A program made the position numbers and the translations under genes. Below, in pieces: positions 43,196-53,124 of a DNA stretch of 64,000 nucleotides. The stretch's first letter is position 1; each line of letters begins with the position of its first letter. Source of the DNA: Flaccisagitta enflata (taxonomy: Eukaryota; Chaetognatha; Sagittoidea; Aphragmophora); assembly GCA_965153355.1 (NCBI GenBank), contig OZ231126.1, positions 69,130,001 through 69,194,000 on the forward strand, given 5' to 3'. Below the pieces are notes generated by a model that made no database searches, had not been told where the DNA came from, and saw nothing but the letters and a program-made list of their open reading frames with translations.

Positions 43196-45286
43196 ATGCG
43201 GAGGTCAGAAATAGAAAGTAAATACACTGAATTTGTACAAGTAAATGAAAGATTATTACGTTTTATAAATGGAGAAGAGGGTCCAGATGAAGACATAGAG
43301 GAATGTCAGTCTACTTTTGTGTCTCTTTTGAATGAACTTTTATCTGGTCTCACCCTCTATTCTGGTCTCTCTCTTTTCACTCCTGAGCAGCAAGAATACA
43401 TTTTATCGGCGAAGAAGCGCACATTTCACCCTCACCATCGCCGTGGTTTAACCCGGGCCCGAAGTAGGTCCCGTTCTCGCGCTCAATCGGAATCGCGCGC
43501 CTCAAGCATTTCGTCTGAGTCTACATCGTTCCAGTCTTCTTCAAGCATCACAATGCCTACGCCAGAGGAGATCGCCGCTGCCCAGAAGCAGAAGGAAGAA
43601 GAGGCCGTTGCCGAAGCCACCCGTCTGCTAAAGGTCAAGTTAGAGTTGGAGGAAGCATCAGACGAGGCTGAAATGGAAATTCATGTTTTGAAAACTAAGC
43701 AATTTGAGCGTGCCCATCAGGCTAAGGTTAAGAGGCGGGCTATTTTGAAAAAGGCTCTTGATGACGGTCTCTCTTCTGACAAATTGCCAGATTTTGATTT
43801 TGTTGACCCAAGTTTATCCTCCAACATTTCTCTCCCCTCAGCATCAGTTCCGGCTTCTGCCGCTGAGCCGTCGCCTCCTGCTGCTGCGACGTTGCCTCCT
43901 GCCGCTGCACCACCTCCTGCTGCATCTGGCGTTTCTAATCCTTTTCCCGCTGGTGATTTGTCTCAACTTCTTGGTGGCCAGAGACTCAAATTTTCGTCGC
44001 CATCTGAAGAGGAGAAGCTGGATAAGGGCCACGCTGCATACGTACGCTTCCAAACGAAATTTAAGTCCGAGGTACTTGACATTAATGGTCTCACTGCTGA
44101 AGACAAGTTTGTAGAACTTCAGGCACGCACTAAAGGTGAGGCTAAGTCCATCGTTGATGATTTTATTTATTTGGATGATAAAGAATCTGCTCTTAATCAG
44201 GCCTTAGCTGAGCTAAAATTCTATTTTGGGAAGAAAACTGGTAACTCTCAGATCAATTTGGCAAGGATTGTTGAAGGTAAGGAAGTCATTCCAAACAATT
44301 CCGACAGTGTCAAAGGTCTTTTGCATGAGGTCAGGAGTATGGTTGCTTTGGCCCGAGCCACTAAAGATGATTCCTTCTTAGCTCTCGATGCCACCGTCCT
44401 GGCGATTGTAAAGAAGCGCTTTGGTCCTGTCATGAAGCGTAAATTTTCAACTGCCTCTGCCAAGGCCGAGGATAACGGAGACCCAGTGAATGTTGATTTC
44501 TTGGTCTCATTTTTGAAGGATTGGTATTCCTCCCTGAATCGTACTTATGGTATGGGATCTCTTATGGAGCCTAAGGCTACTTCCTCATCCTCCTCTTCGC
44601 CCTCCTCAGGACAGAAGCCAACTGCGGCAGCCCAGACCGGTAAAATGGTCGGGTCGTCTTACTCCACTAACAGAGCTGTTGGAAAGCCTTCATCTGTTCC
44701 ATCTCCTAGTTCTCAGGTTTCTACGCCAAGGGCTAATGTGGCCGCCTTCGAGGCAAATGCGCAACCCAATTCCTCGTCTGCTCCGAAGTTTAACAAGAAG
44801 CTGCTCCAGCAACAGCAGTCGTCTCAACCTTCGTGGGGATCATCCAACGCCCAATGGAATCGTCAGGCTGCCCAGTCAGGTCATTTGTGCGTACTCTGTG
44901 GTGGTGCTCATATGGTGGACACTTGTCCTATGTTTATCCAATTGTCAGTTGAAGAAAGGCGACAGTTTCTCATGAAAATCGTTTATGCTTTCGTTGCTTT
45001 TCAAAAGATCATATGTCCTCTAGTTGTCCTGAGAGAATCCAGTGCCTTATCTGTTCTGGTACTCGACATAATACCCTTCTCCATGGATCTTTCCCAGCAA
45101 ATCAGGTCTCAAGCCCTTCCTGGAGTCTCTCAAGTCCCGTTTCCAGTCCGGCTTCCGGAGTCACGGCCGGTAAAATGGCCGGGCCTTCCAACGTGCAGAG
45201 CAGGCTGCAGCAGCTGTCAACAACTTCCGCATCGGAGGCATCCGCTACTCCTCAAACTACATCTCAGGTCCAAGTGTCTGCATTAA
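43196..45286 (+). CDS. BEL/Pao Gag (frame-shifted at C-terminal end)
   Basis: Gag of this element forms the nucleocapsid. The ATG at 43196 opens a frame of 696 codons. It has a charged N-terminal helix region, a Ser/Arg-rich stretch, a helical KQKEEEAVAEATRLL segment, an Ala/Pro-rich linker and a Ser-rich tail. A zinc knuckle CVLCGGAHMVDTC starts at 44888. After about 44975 the frame no longer resembles Gag: the following Cys-rich knuckle lies in the next frame. A one-base loss in the A run at 44974-44977 would explain this; programmed frameshifting is less likely. Confidence 0.85.
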   Translation: MRRSEIESKYTEFVQVNERLLRFINGEEGPDEDIEECQSTFVSLLNELLSGLTLYSGLSLFTPEQQEYILSAKKRTFHPHHRRGLTRARSRSRSRAQSESRASSISSESTSFQSSSSITMPTPEEIAAAQKQKEEEAVAEATRLLKVKLELEEASDEAEMEIHVLKTKQFERAHQAKVKRRAILKKALDDGLSSDKLPDFDFVDPSLSSNISLPSASVPASAAEPSPPAAATLPPAAAPPPAASGVSNPFPAGDLSQLLGGQRLKFSSPSEEEKLDKGHAAYVRFQTKFKSEVLDINGLTAEDKFVELQARTKGEAKSIVDDFIYLDDKESALNQALAELKFYFGKKTGNSQINLARIVEGKEVIPNNSDSVKGLLHEVRSMVALARATKDDSFLALDATVLAIVKKRFGPVMKRKFSTASAKAEDNGDPVNVDFLVSFLKDWYSSLNRTYGMGSLMEPKATSSSSSSPSSGQKPTAAAQTGKMVGSSYSTNRAVGKPSSVPSPSSQVSTPRANVAAFEANAQPNSSSAPKFNKKLLQQQQSSQPSWGSSNAQWNRQAAQSGHLCVLCGGAHMVDTCPMFIQLSVEERRQFLMKIVYAFVAFQKIICPLVVLRESSALSVLVLDIIPFSMDLSQQIRSQALPGVSQVPFPVRLPESRPVKWPGLPTCRAGCSSCQQLPHRRHPLLLKLHLRSKCLH

Positions 45287-45931
45287 ACTCAGAAGTTGAT
45301 AGTTGTTTTCGTCCTATCTTTGCTACTAAGGTTGAGTTTTCTAATGGTAACTCTGTTGATGCTTACTGCCTATATGATACGGGCAGCAATCGAACCTTAA
45401 TCACTCGTGCTTTTCAGAAACGTCTTCGCCTTAGGACTAAGAGGCAAAGTGTGACCTTACGTGGTCTCGGTACTTGCTCATCTGGCCAAAGAGATGTGGC
45501 TACCCTCTCCCTTCGTTCATTGGCGGATCCTGAAGTCGTCACCCATGAAGTTGAAGTATTCGTGGTGGAGTCGTTGCCAATACATGCGTCTCAAATTGCC
45601 CGTCAGGTCAATGTTCGCGAATTCGATTACATGTCTGATGTTGAGTTGATTGAATTGCCCACTCATCAAGTTGAGATTTTAGCGGGCACTGACCTTGCCT
45701 ATTTCTTTACCCATTTCGAGGATCGTCATCGGGATCATTCGTCGCCTGTCGCAATCCGAAATTTGTTTGGATGGGGGATCGCAGGGCCGGTGTCTCATTC
45801 ATCGTCAAACTTTGTTCATTTTGCCTTCGTCACCATGGATGAGGGTCGACGTCTCAACGAGCAGTTGGAGAAATCCTACAAGGCAGACTTTGTGGAACCT
45901 GCTTCATCGAAGATTGCTCCATCCCAAGAGG
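45013..45931 (+). CDS. BEL/Pao pol, second knuckle and aspartic protease
   Basis: This frame continues from the shift point near 44976. It begins with a Cys-rich knuckle containing CPERIQCLIC and then a Ser-rich linker. The protease domain has the active-site motif DTGSN at 45376 and GLGTCSSG downstream, followed by LAGTDLAYFF and FGWGIAGPV, as in the Pao peptidase family. The protease would cleave the Gag-Pol polyprotein. The frame is interrupted at 45931 by the hAT-type MITE, which adds a stop at 45993. Confidence 0.88.
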
Positions 45932-46615
45932 CAGGGTACGACAAAGTGCGGGAGCACGGGAGCAATGCTCCAAGGCAGCGAGCAGTCTTGTAGGCAGCAG
46001 AGGAAAGAAAAGATGGCCAAAAGAAGTGAGGAAAAAAATTAAGAGGGAAAAAGAAAAAGAAAGAGGGAAAAAATAAGGAGAGAGAAAAGATGATAATAAG
46101 AAAAAAGAGGAGAACAAAAGAAAGAGAGTAACAAAGAGGAAGAAAAATTGAAAAAGAAAAAAAAACAATCAGAAAAAAATGGGTTGTATAGTCCATGCCA
46201 ATATCTGCCTACAGAACATCTGTTTACAATAGTAACTGGTACTTCAAAATGCAGATTTCAAGCATTATGAAATTTGATGAGTTCTTGCCTACAAAGTTTT
46301 CCTTTAAAGTTATTGGTGGAAAAATAAAGCAAATGATACATAGATGTATAATCGCTGATTTAAATCATCTGAAGTAAAGGATTTTTGTAATTCACAATAT
46401 ATTTTCTTTAGTCCTACCTATACAAGGTCAAGTGGAGAAAACAATGAGGTTTTTAATATGATTCCTGCGTACAAAGTTCATTTGATTAATGTACTGCATA
46501 TTACTATCAAATTTTTTTGCTATTGCAATTATGCGAAAATCATACGCAAATTTTGTAGGCAGCGTCCAGTAGAAATTTTTTGCTTGTAGGCAGCGAAAAA
46601 TTTTGTCGGACCCTG
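45932..46615. mobile_element. hAT-type MITE inserted in pol (family H3)
   Basis: It starts CAGGGTACGACAAA and ends (reversed) CAGGGTCCGACAAA, one mismatch in 14 bp. The 8-bp duplication CCAAGAGG flanks it exactly (45924-45931 and 46616-46623). TTGTAGGCAGC motifs recur subterminally at three places (near 45988, 46554 and 46585), like hAT transposase-binding repeats. The pol reading frame resumes in register after the second duplication. Confidence 0.93.
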
Positions 46616-46643
46616 CCAAGAGGACCAGCGAGCACGTGAGATA

Positions 46644-49600
46644 ATGGAATCCTCATGTAAGTTCAAGGATGGTCACTATGAATTGCCCCTTCTGTGGAAG
46701 TATGATCGACCTGTGATTAAGTCAATAATGCCGAGTGACGCGTCCGAGTTGACTGCCCGCACTCGTACGTGCAAGATGGAGAGAAGATTGTCCAACTCTC
46801 CTGAGTTAAAAAAGATTGTGGAAGATTCAGTCCAGAAGCTCCTGGACAATGGATGGGCCGAGGTTGTGCCCAATCCCGAAATTTTGTCTGGTCCTGTATG
46901 GTACCTCCCTGGTGTTTTGTCTCAAAGGAAGGGCAAATATCGCTTCTGCCTTGATGGCGCCGCCCTGAGTAATGGTGTCAGTTTGAATTCATTATTGCTT
47001 ACTGGTGAAGGTTCATTGATCACCATATTTAACGCTTTGCAAAACTCACGTCGTTTTGATTATTTTGCTGCTGGTGATATCACCGCTGCATTCCATCAGG
47101 TTCGAGTCCCGCCTGAGGATCAAGACGCTCTTCGTTTCTATCGCTGGGTCGCTGGTCGCGAGGATGTGTTGGAGTGTTTGCGGATGCTCGTGAACATATT
47201 TGGATCCTCCTGCTCCATGTCCCTTTCATCCTTCGCCATCAATCGCAATGCTGATGACCATGCCCACGAATTTCCGGAAGATGTCATCGAGGCGATTCGT
47301 CGTGCTTATGTCGACGATGTTCCAACGTCAGCCGCAACGGAGGCATCCCTTGCTCTTCTGATTCAAGGTTTGATTGATCTTTGTAAACTTGGTGGATTTC
47401 CGCTAACCAAATTTGTCTCCAATTCTCGCACAGCTCTGGCGGCAATCCCTGAACAATTGCGCGCAGAGGGGTTTAAAGACACCAGTGGTCCTTTGCCGGA
47501 GACGTCTGTCCTTGGCGTCCTCTACAACCCAGAAGAAGATGTTTTCCGGGTAAAAGCTCCCCAGAAACCAGGTGGGGGTCCTGATGGTGTAATCTACAAC
47601 AGAAGAATGATGCTATCTCTTGTCATGGGGATCTTTGATCCCATTGGATTCGTTGCCCCTTTCGTCCTGCTTGGTAAGAAGATCAATCAGCAGCTCTGCA
47701 ATGAGAAGGTCAATTGGAATGATCCTGTGTCAGAGAAATATCAGGTACCCATTCAAAAATGGGTTGATGGGTTTGATGAACTTCACTCATTATCCATTCG
47801 TCGTTCTTTTGCTTTAACAGACCGCAAGCAGCGAGTCATTCTTCTCATCTTCACAGATGCTTCGCTCATCGGATATGGCTGCGTCGCTTTCTTCCTTGAC
47901 GAGAATGGCAGGATTTCCTGGGTTGCTGCCAAGTCCCGCGTGTCGCCGACCAAAGAGACGAATGTCGAAGTTGGCCAGAATATTCCTCGTCTCGAGCTGC
48001 AAGCCGCTGTTACCGGAGTGGAACTTGCTCTTCAGATCCGAGAAGACATTGATGTTCAGATAAGTCGTCAAATCTTTTTCACTGATTCCACTACTGTTTA
48101 TCATTGGATTCATAATCAAGAGGCCAAGCATCCTGTTTATGTTGCCAATCGTCTCAACCGTATTCATCTTTCTCAGCCAGATGCGCCTCCCCAGCAATGG
48201 CGCTGGGTTCCAACTTCGGAGAACCCGGCAGATGTCGTCTCTCGAGGTGCAATGCCTGGTGATCTCGACGCTTGGAAGCTATTCCATGGTGGTCCGGATT
48301 TTATCTCTCGCCCTGAAGCTGAATGGCCGACGCTTCCCATTGGCGACGTTGCCACGGTGGGGGTATCCGACGTCGACGAAGTCACTCAGGAAAGTAGCGT
48401 TGCTCCGTCTTTCATTGAGACATTGCTGAGAAAGAAAAGTGATTATATGTCCATCAAGCGCATTGTCGCTTATGTCCTTCGTTTTGTTGGAGTCATCCAA
48501 CCATCGTTAGCTATGTCTACTGATAACCTTTCATCTTTACCCAGTGCCTCCGAGATGCGCTTTGCTGAAGACAAGATTGTCCTTGATGCTCAACGCCGTC
48601 ACTTCTCGAAGGAAGTTGAAGCCCTTGTCAAGGCAGACCCAAAGAAGATCAAAAGGGTTCTCAACAGGTCAGCATCGGCACTACGCCAACTTGATCCGTT
48701 TGTCGATAACAAGGGTTTCCTTCGTGTTGGTGGAAGGTTGAATTTGTGTGAAGAAGCATGGGAGGTTAAGCATCCTCTGATTTTGCCACAATCTGATCCT
48801 CTTGTTAACCATCTTATTTTCGCATGTCACGTCGACAATGGTCACTCCGGCATTGAGTTTGTGCTTTCGGAGCTTCGTCGCCGCTTCTGGATTCTTCGCG
48901 GACGCTCTGCTGTCAAGAAGGTTCTCTTGCGATGCTTGGATTGTCGCCGTCGTCATGGTCGTCCGGAGGCTCAACAGATGGCTCCGCTTCCCCCTTATCG
49001 TCTCAACGTCGCTCCGCCCTTCGAGGATTCCGGCGTCGACCTCTTTGGTCCCATCCAGGTCAAGTCGGGCCGATATACAAAGAAAGTCTGGGTTGTCTTA
49101 TTTTGTTGCTTACGCATTAGAGCAATTCATCTGGAAGTTGTCAAGGATCTTGAGACAAATACCTTTATAGATGCACTACAGAGATTCCATGCTTTCTATC
49201 CCTCTCTAAAGCGCCTCATAAGCGATCAAGGCACTAATCTGGTGGGCGCCGACAACCTGCTCAACTCCATGGTCGCCGAGTGGAAGGATGCCCTAAGTAG
49301 GGGTCACCCGTCCGGCATCGATTGGAAGTTCATCCCTCCTCACGCGCCGCATCAAGGCGGCATTTGGGAGCGGCTCGTCTCCGTCGTCAAGAAGACCATC
49401 GCCGGCATCCCTCAATCCCACGACATGGACATTGAACGTTTTCGCACCATCGTCTGCATCGCAGCAGGCATCGTCAATCGTCGTCCTCTCATGCGGTTTT
49501 CAAGTGACCCGCGTGACCTTCGTCCCCTTACGCCAGCTCATTTTCTCAATCCGAGCCTCGTCTCCATCGTTCCCTCATCAGACATTCTCCCTGCTACTCC

Positions 49601-49973
49601 GCTCACGGGTTCCAAGCTGAGAAGGTCCAAAGACATTCTTCGTCCCCTCGTCGATTCTTTCTGGAAACAATGGACTTCTCAATACGTTGCCGATCTCCAG
49701 AAACGTTCGAAGTGGATATCTCGTCGCCGCAACATCAAGAGCGGTGATCTCGTTCTCCTTGTGGATGAAGCCCAGCCCCGTGGTCAATGGCCTCTTGCGG
49801 TAGTTATGGACACATTACCCAGTGTAGACGGCCTCGTTCGTCGCGTTACTCTTCGCACCTCGTTGAATCAATCTCTCAAACGCGACATCAGGAAAGTCGT
49901 GCTCTTAGAAAGAGAAGGTGACAGCGATGATAGTGTGGAGGAGGAGATTGTTGATGGTGGGGGTGACGATTGA
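46644..49973 (+). CDS. BEL/Pao pol: RT, RNase H, integrase
   Basis: An uninterrupted frame of 1109 codons; the ATG at 46644 is an internal Met, since the frame entered from the protease part before the MITE insertion. The RT domain has the YVDD active site at residues 222-225. RNase H starts with FTDAS at 403-407 and is followed by the PVYVANR and NPADVVSRG blocks. The integrase has an HHCC zinc segment (H..H..C..C around residues 730-775) and a catalytic triad Asp799, Asp861 and Glu909 (GVDLFG, SDQGTN, GGIWERL). The C-terminal part SGDLVLLVDEAQPRGQWPLA is the DUF5641-like domain of this clade. Together these would copy and insert the element's DNA. Confidence 0.95.
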   Translation: MESSCKFKDGHYELPLLWKYDRPVIKSIMPSDASELTARTRTCKMERRLSNSPELKKIVEDSVQKLLDNGWAEVVPNPEILSGPVWYLPGVLSQRKGKYRFCLDGAALSNGVSLNSLLLTGEGSLITIFNALQNSRRFDYFAAGDITAAFHQVRVPPEDQDALRFYRWVAGREDVLECLRMLVNIFGSSCSMSLSSFAINRNADDHAHEFPEDVIEAIRRAYVDDVPTSAATEASLALLIQGLIDLCKLGGFPLTKFVSNSRTALAAIPEQLRAEGFKDTSGPLPETSVLGVLYNPEEDVFRVKAPQKPGGGPDGVIYNRRMMLSLVMGIFDPIGFVAPFVLLGKKINQQLCNEKVNWNDPVSEKYQVPIQKWVDGFDELHSLSIRRSFALTDRKQRVILLIFTDASLIGYGCVAFFLDENGRISWVAAKSRVSPTKETNVEVGQNIPRLELQAAVTGVELALQIREDIDVQISRQIFFTDSTTVYHWIHNQEAKHPVYVANRLNRIHLSQPDAPPQQWRWVPTSENPADVVSRGAMPGDLDAWKLFHGGPDFISRPEAEWPTLPIGDVATVGVSDVDEVTQESSVAPSFIETLLRKKSDYMSIKRIVAYVLRFVGVIQPSLAMSTDNLSSLPSASEMRFAEDKIVLDAQRRHFSKEVEALVKADPKKIKRVLNRSASALRQLDPFVDNKGFLRVGGRLNLCEEAWEVKHPLILPQSDPLVNHLIFACHVDNGHSGIEFVLSELRRRFWILRGRSAVKKVLLRCLDCRRRHGRPEAQQMAPLPPYRLNVAPPFEDSGVDLFGPIQVKSGRYTKKVWVVLFCCLRIRAIHLEVVKDLETNTFIDALQRFHAFYPSLKRLISDQGTNLVGADNLLNSMVAEWKDALSRGHPSGIDWKFIPPHAPHQGGIWERLVSVVKKTIAGIPQSHDMDIERFRTIVCIAAGIVNRRPLMRFSSDPRDLRPLTPAHFLNPSLVSIVPSSDILPATPLTGSKLRRSKDILRPLVDSFWKQWTSQYVADLQKRSKWISRRRNIKSGDLVLLVDEAQPRGQWPLAVVMDTLPSVDGLVRRVTLRTSLNQSLKRDIRKVVLLEREGDSDDSVEEEIVDGGGDD

Positions 49974-50197
49974 CTCGTTAGATCCGTGATATAAGTCATT
50001 TTTCTGAGCCAGTAAAATGGCAGTAATGCATCCTACTCATTCGTCGTGCTGTCGTCTAGACTATACTTCAAAGAAAGCCCAACAAAAATTAGTCTTAGGT
50101 TTTATACATAACCAAACAAAAATTTGATTTTAGCATTGTTGTTTTAGTGTCTTTTATCGTCTGTCATCTTTTTAGAATCCTATCATTTGATGATACT

Positions 50198-50211
50198 CTC
50201 CTAGGTGGGGG
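50198..50211 (+). promoter_or_regulatory. Polypurine tract candidate
   Basis: CCTAGGTGGGGG lies immediately before the 3' LTR, the position of the plus-strand primer. It is short and not purely purine. Confidence 0.5.
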
Positions 50212-50751
50212 TGTCACTTATTCTCGTCCTATTTCGTACGCGTCATATCTTATCCGCGTTGCCCTTTCCCTATCTCGTTTCCCCTTACGTTTTGCCCTAA
50301 CTTACCCTCGTCGTCTATCGTGTCCCTTACCTCGTCCCCTGATTTGTCAACTAAGTGAGGCGCTACGCTTCGTGGAATTAAGTCCTCTCATTGGCTGTCT
50401 CTTATTTGCAATGCTTTTAGTATTTCGTTTATAAGCGTTTGCGATCATTATCGCTTCGTAGTCGCATCGTTGTCCCTAGTCCGGATCTAAGGTAAAGTCG
50501 TATTCCTATTGCGTTTGAGTTATATTTGAATTGCATTGCAGTTATATTCTTATTGCGTTTAAGTCGTATTTAAGTTTGTCGCTTTTAACTTATATTTGTC
50601 CCTCGCTTTCTCTTTTATTTCGTACAGTATTGACGAATCTGGTCATGCCAATTAGATGTCCCTGTTTATGCTTTACGTCTTCGTCGTTCATTCAAGATTA
50701 GTTCTAACGCGACTACCATTAGCCAAGGCTTTTCTCCGAGCTATCTTGACA
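50212..50751 (+). repeat. 3' LTR
   Basis: It differs from the 5' LTR by CTATTTCGTACG instead of CTATTTTGTACG and by one C missing in ATGCTTTACG. Confidence 0.95.
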
Positions 50752-51270
50752 GAGGGGGACTTTTGTTCGTTCGTCCATCCGTCCATTTGGGCTGAATTCA
50801 GGTCTAAGAGGGCTGATGTAAGGCCAGAAAGCCAGTTGGGGGCTTGAATGAGCTGACTTGAGGCTTGAAAGAGCTGGATCAAAGCTTGGAAGGCCATAGA
50901 GAACTGACTTGAGGATCAGATAGCTGATTTGAGGCTTGAGAGGCCTAATTTGAGGCAAGAGGTTGGATTTGAGGCCTGAGAGGCCAGATTTAAGGCCTGA
51001 GAGGCCAGATAAGAGGCCTGAGAGGCCAAATTTGAGGCCTAAGAGGCTCAATTTGAGGCCTAAGAGGCTAGATTTGAGGCCTGAGAGGCCAGATTTAAGG
51101 CCTGAGAGGTCTAATTAGAGGCCTGAGAGGCCAGATTTGAGGCCTGAGAGGCCAGATTTGAGGCCTGAGGGGTTTGAGGGAGGGGGGGACGAACGGACGG
51201 ACAAACGGACGAACGAACAAAAGTCCCCCTGTGTTCTACAGGACTTCGTCCCCTTCGGGGCCGCTGCCCA
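50752..51270. mobile_element. Family E element 2, right part (21-bp cargo)
   Basis: After the GAGGG duplication the element continues GGACTTTTGTTCGTTCGTCC. The cargo is a degenerate GAGGCCTGAGAGGCCAGATTT array (50790-51175). The right cap GGACTTCGTCCCCTTCGGGG and CCGCTGCCC is inverted relative to 41985-42020. Confidence 0.88.
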
Positions 51271-51279
51271 AAAAGTCAT

Positions 51280-51786
51280 CCAAGGATCGCACATGGTCAG
51301 CGGTACCCAATGCCCTGCTTGGAGTGATTAGCTGAAGAAGTGGAGTGAGAGCAGGGCAGCGGCCCCAAAGGGCCAATGTCCTGTAGGACACAGGGGTGAA
51401 TTTCCATACATCCTGAGAGGGCATATTTGGGGTAATTTTCCGTGATATTCATTGGGAATTTTGGCCTGAGAGGCTGGATTTAGGGTCCAAGAGGCTGGAT
51501 TTGAGGCCCAAGAGGCTGGATTTGAGGCCTGAGAGGCTGGTTTTGAGGCTCGAGAGACTGGATTTGAGGCCTGAGAGGCTGGATTTGAGGCCTGAGAGGC
51601 TGGATTTGAGGCCTGAGAGGCCAGATTTGAGGCCTCAGACGCCAGATTTGAGGCCTGAGAGGCTGGATTTGAGGCCTGAAAGGCTTGAGAAGCTTCGAAG
51701 GACGGATGGACGTACGGACGGACGTATGGAAATTCACCCCTGTGTCCTACAGGACATTGGCCCTTTGCTTTGGGGCCGCTGCCCAA
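51280..51786. mobile_element. Family E element 3 (about 55-bp caps)
   Basis: The outer arm CACATGGTCAGCGGTACCCA is followed by a left cap at 51354-51410 and a right cap at 51724-51786. The caps are inverted copies: GGCAGCGGCCCCAAAGGGCC, GTCCTGTAGGACACAGGGGT, GAATTTCCATA. The cargo is GAGGCCTGAGAGGCTGGATTT (51465-51690). Confidence 0.9.
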
Positions 51787-51792
51787 AAAGAA

Positions 51793-51904
51793 GAGCCAGA
51801 GAGGACTCGACTTATGTTCGGCAACAACGAAGGCGGTGGAATGGAAGAAGGGGAGGAGGAGAGCAGGTAAGGAATTTGGAGGTGAAGAAGAAGAAATAGA
51901 AGAA
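51793..51904 (+). repeat. Family G segment, fourth copy
   Basis: GCCAGAGAGGACTCGACTTA and the GAAGGCGGTGGAATGGAAGA block match the segments in 40807-41490, ten kilobases away across the BEL/Pao insertion. Confidence 0.85.
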
Positions 51905-52357
51905 GAACAGGTTGCCCAAGGGCAATACGTGGTCACTGGTCAGCGATACCCGTTGACCTGCTTTGCATGGTTATAAATCGGAATGAGAGGCAGGGCAGCG
52001 GCCCCGAAGAGGACGAGGTCCTGTAGGACACAGGGGACTTTCATTCATCCGTCCGTCTGTCCGTTCGCCCCCCCAGACCCTCTCAGGCCTGAAATCTGCC
52101 CTCTCAGGCCTTGAATCTGAAAGGGCAGATTTCAGGGCTGAGATGGCAGATTCAAGGCCTGAGAGGACAGGTTTCAGGCCTGAAAGGGTGAATTTCTGGC
52201 CTGAGAGGGCAGATTCAAGGCCTGAGAGGGCAGATTTCAGGCCTGAGAAGGCAGATTTTAGGCCTAAGAGGACAGATTTTAGGCCTGAGAGGGCCTGGGG
52301 GGGATGGCCCCTGCCTACCCGCACGCGACTGGGGTAGCCGTGTATCCGGCCTTGTTT
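51905..52357. mobile_element. Chimeric E-left / A-right element
   Basis: The left side is family E: GAACAGGTTGCCCAAGGGCA, then the cap GGGCAGCGGCCCCGAAGAGG with GTCCTGTAGGACACAGG. The cargo is a GAGGGCAGATTTCAGGCCTG array. The right side has no E cap but ends in family A: CCCGCACGCGACTGGGGTAG, CCGTGTATCCGGCCTTGTTT. Confidence 0.82.
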
Positions 52358-52589
52358 CTAGGCAAAGAATCATGTTATAAGTGCTGTAGTATAAGTGCGC
52401 AAAAATGATATAAGCCCCTTTACAAAAAAAAGAATGAAAAATATTAGAATAATATTTGTCCAGTTGATGATGAGTGAAAAATTGACTACTCTCCCATATG
52501 GAAGAAGAAAAGAAAGAGGAAAAAGAGAAAGAAGGAAAAGAAAGAAAGAGAGAAAAAAGAAAAAAAAGGAGGATACAAAGAAGAAAACA
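52358..52589. other. Unclassified DNA ending in a GAAAGA tract
   Basis: AT-rich DNA passes into degenerate GAAAGA purine repeats (52500-52580). Confidence 0.5.
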
Positions 52590-52736
52590 AACAAGGCCGG
52601 ATACACGGCAATCCAGTCGCGGACGTTTAAGCAGGAGCAGTAATGCGAAAACCACTTGGAATTCAGAAATGTTACCGACCTACCGACCTACCGACCGACA
52701 CGGCAAGGTGTAGAGTCGCGTGTCCGCGACTAAAAA
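52590..52736 (+). repeat. Family A, B subtype, full copy
   Basis: AACAAGGCCGGATACACGGC, AATCCAGTCGCGGACG, GCAGTAATGCGAAAACC and an ACCTACCGACC slot lead to CGGCAAGGTGTAGAGTCGCG and TGTCCGCGACTAAAAA. The terminal hairpin is intact. Confidence 0.88.
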
Positions 52737-53116
52737 GTGGAGGCAGACGGGGAAAAAAACGAAAAAAGAAGGAGATCGTAAGAAAGAAGAGAGAGAAAAA
52801 TTGCAGTAAAAGATTATGAAAGAGAAAACGACGACGAGAGAGAAGAAAAAAGATTGGTTTTGCTTCTCCTTGGTTGATTTTCATATTTCTGCCCCCCGAT
52901 TAGTCGTAAAAAATCCTCCAGGTGTGAGTAAATGGGTTTCAACTGACATGGATCGTGATTAAGGAGGGTAGAGAAATCCTCTAATAGTTGCCAATGCATG
53001 CCATTCTTTGGCAAGCTGAGCTAGGAATGTAAGTCAAGATGTATTACGTGCTTTTGAAGATAACAACAAAAGATTGTGTAAAACCATCCAACATCATTTT
53101 CTATGTCAATTAGTCA
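52737..53116. other. Unclassified DNA
   Basis: No gene or repeat recognised. Confidence 0.4.
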
Positions 53117-53124
53117 TTACGTAA

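Larger units (their letters stand above)
42027..50751 (+). mobile_element. BEL/Pao LTR retrotransposon
   Basis: Two LTRs (541 and 540 bp; TG...CA; inner TGTCA/TGACA) enclose gag and pol on the plus strand. GAGGG at 42022-42026 and 50752-50756 is a 5-bp target duplication. Only two LTR differences are visible (one substitution, one 1-bp indel), so insertion is recent. No envelope frame was seen. Coding capacity is broken by a frame change near 44975 and by a hAT-type MITE at 45932-46615. Confidence 0.95.

Noticed and set aside
42027-50751. Integrated virus with an envelope gene
   Set aside because: No third frame with a signal peptide or membrane segment follows pol; the layout is that of an LTR retrotransposon.
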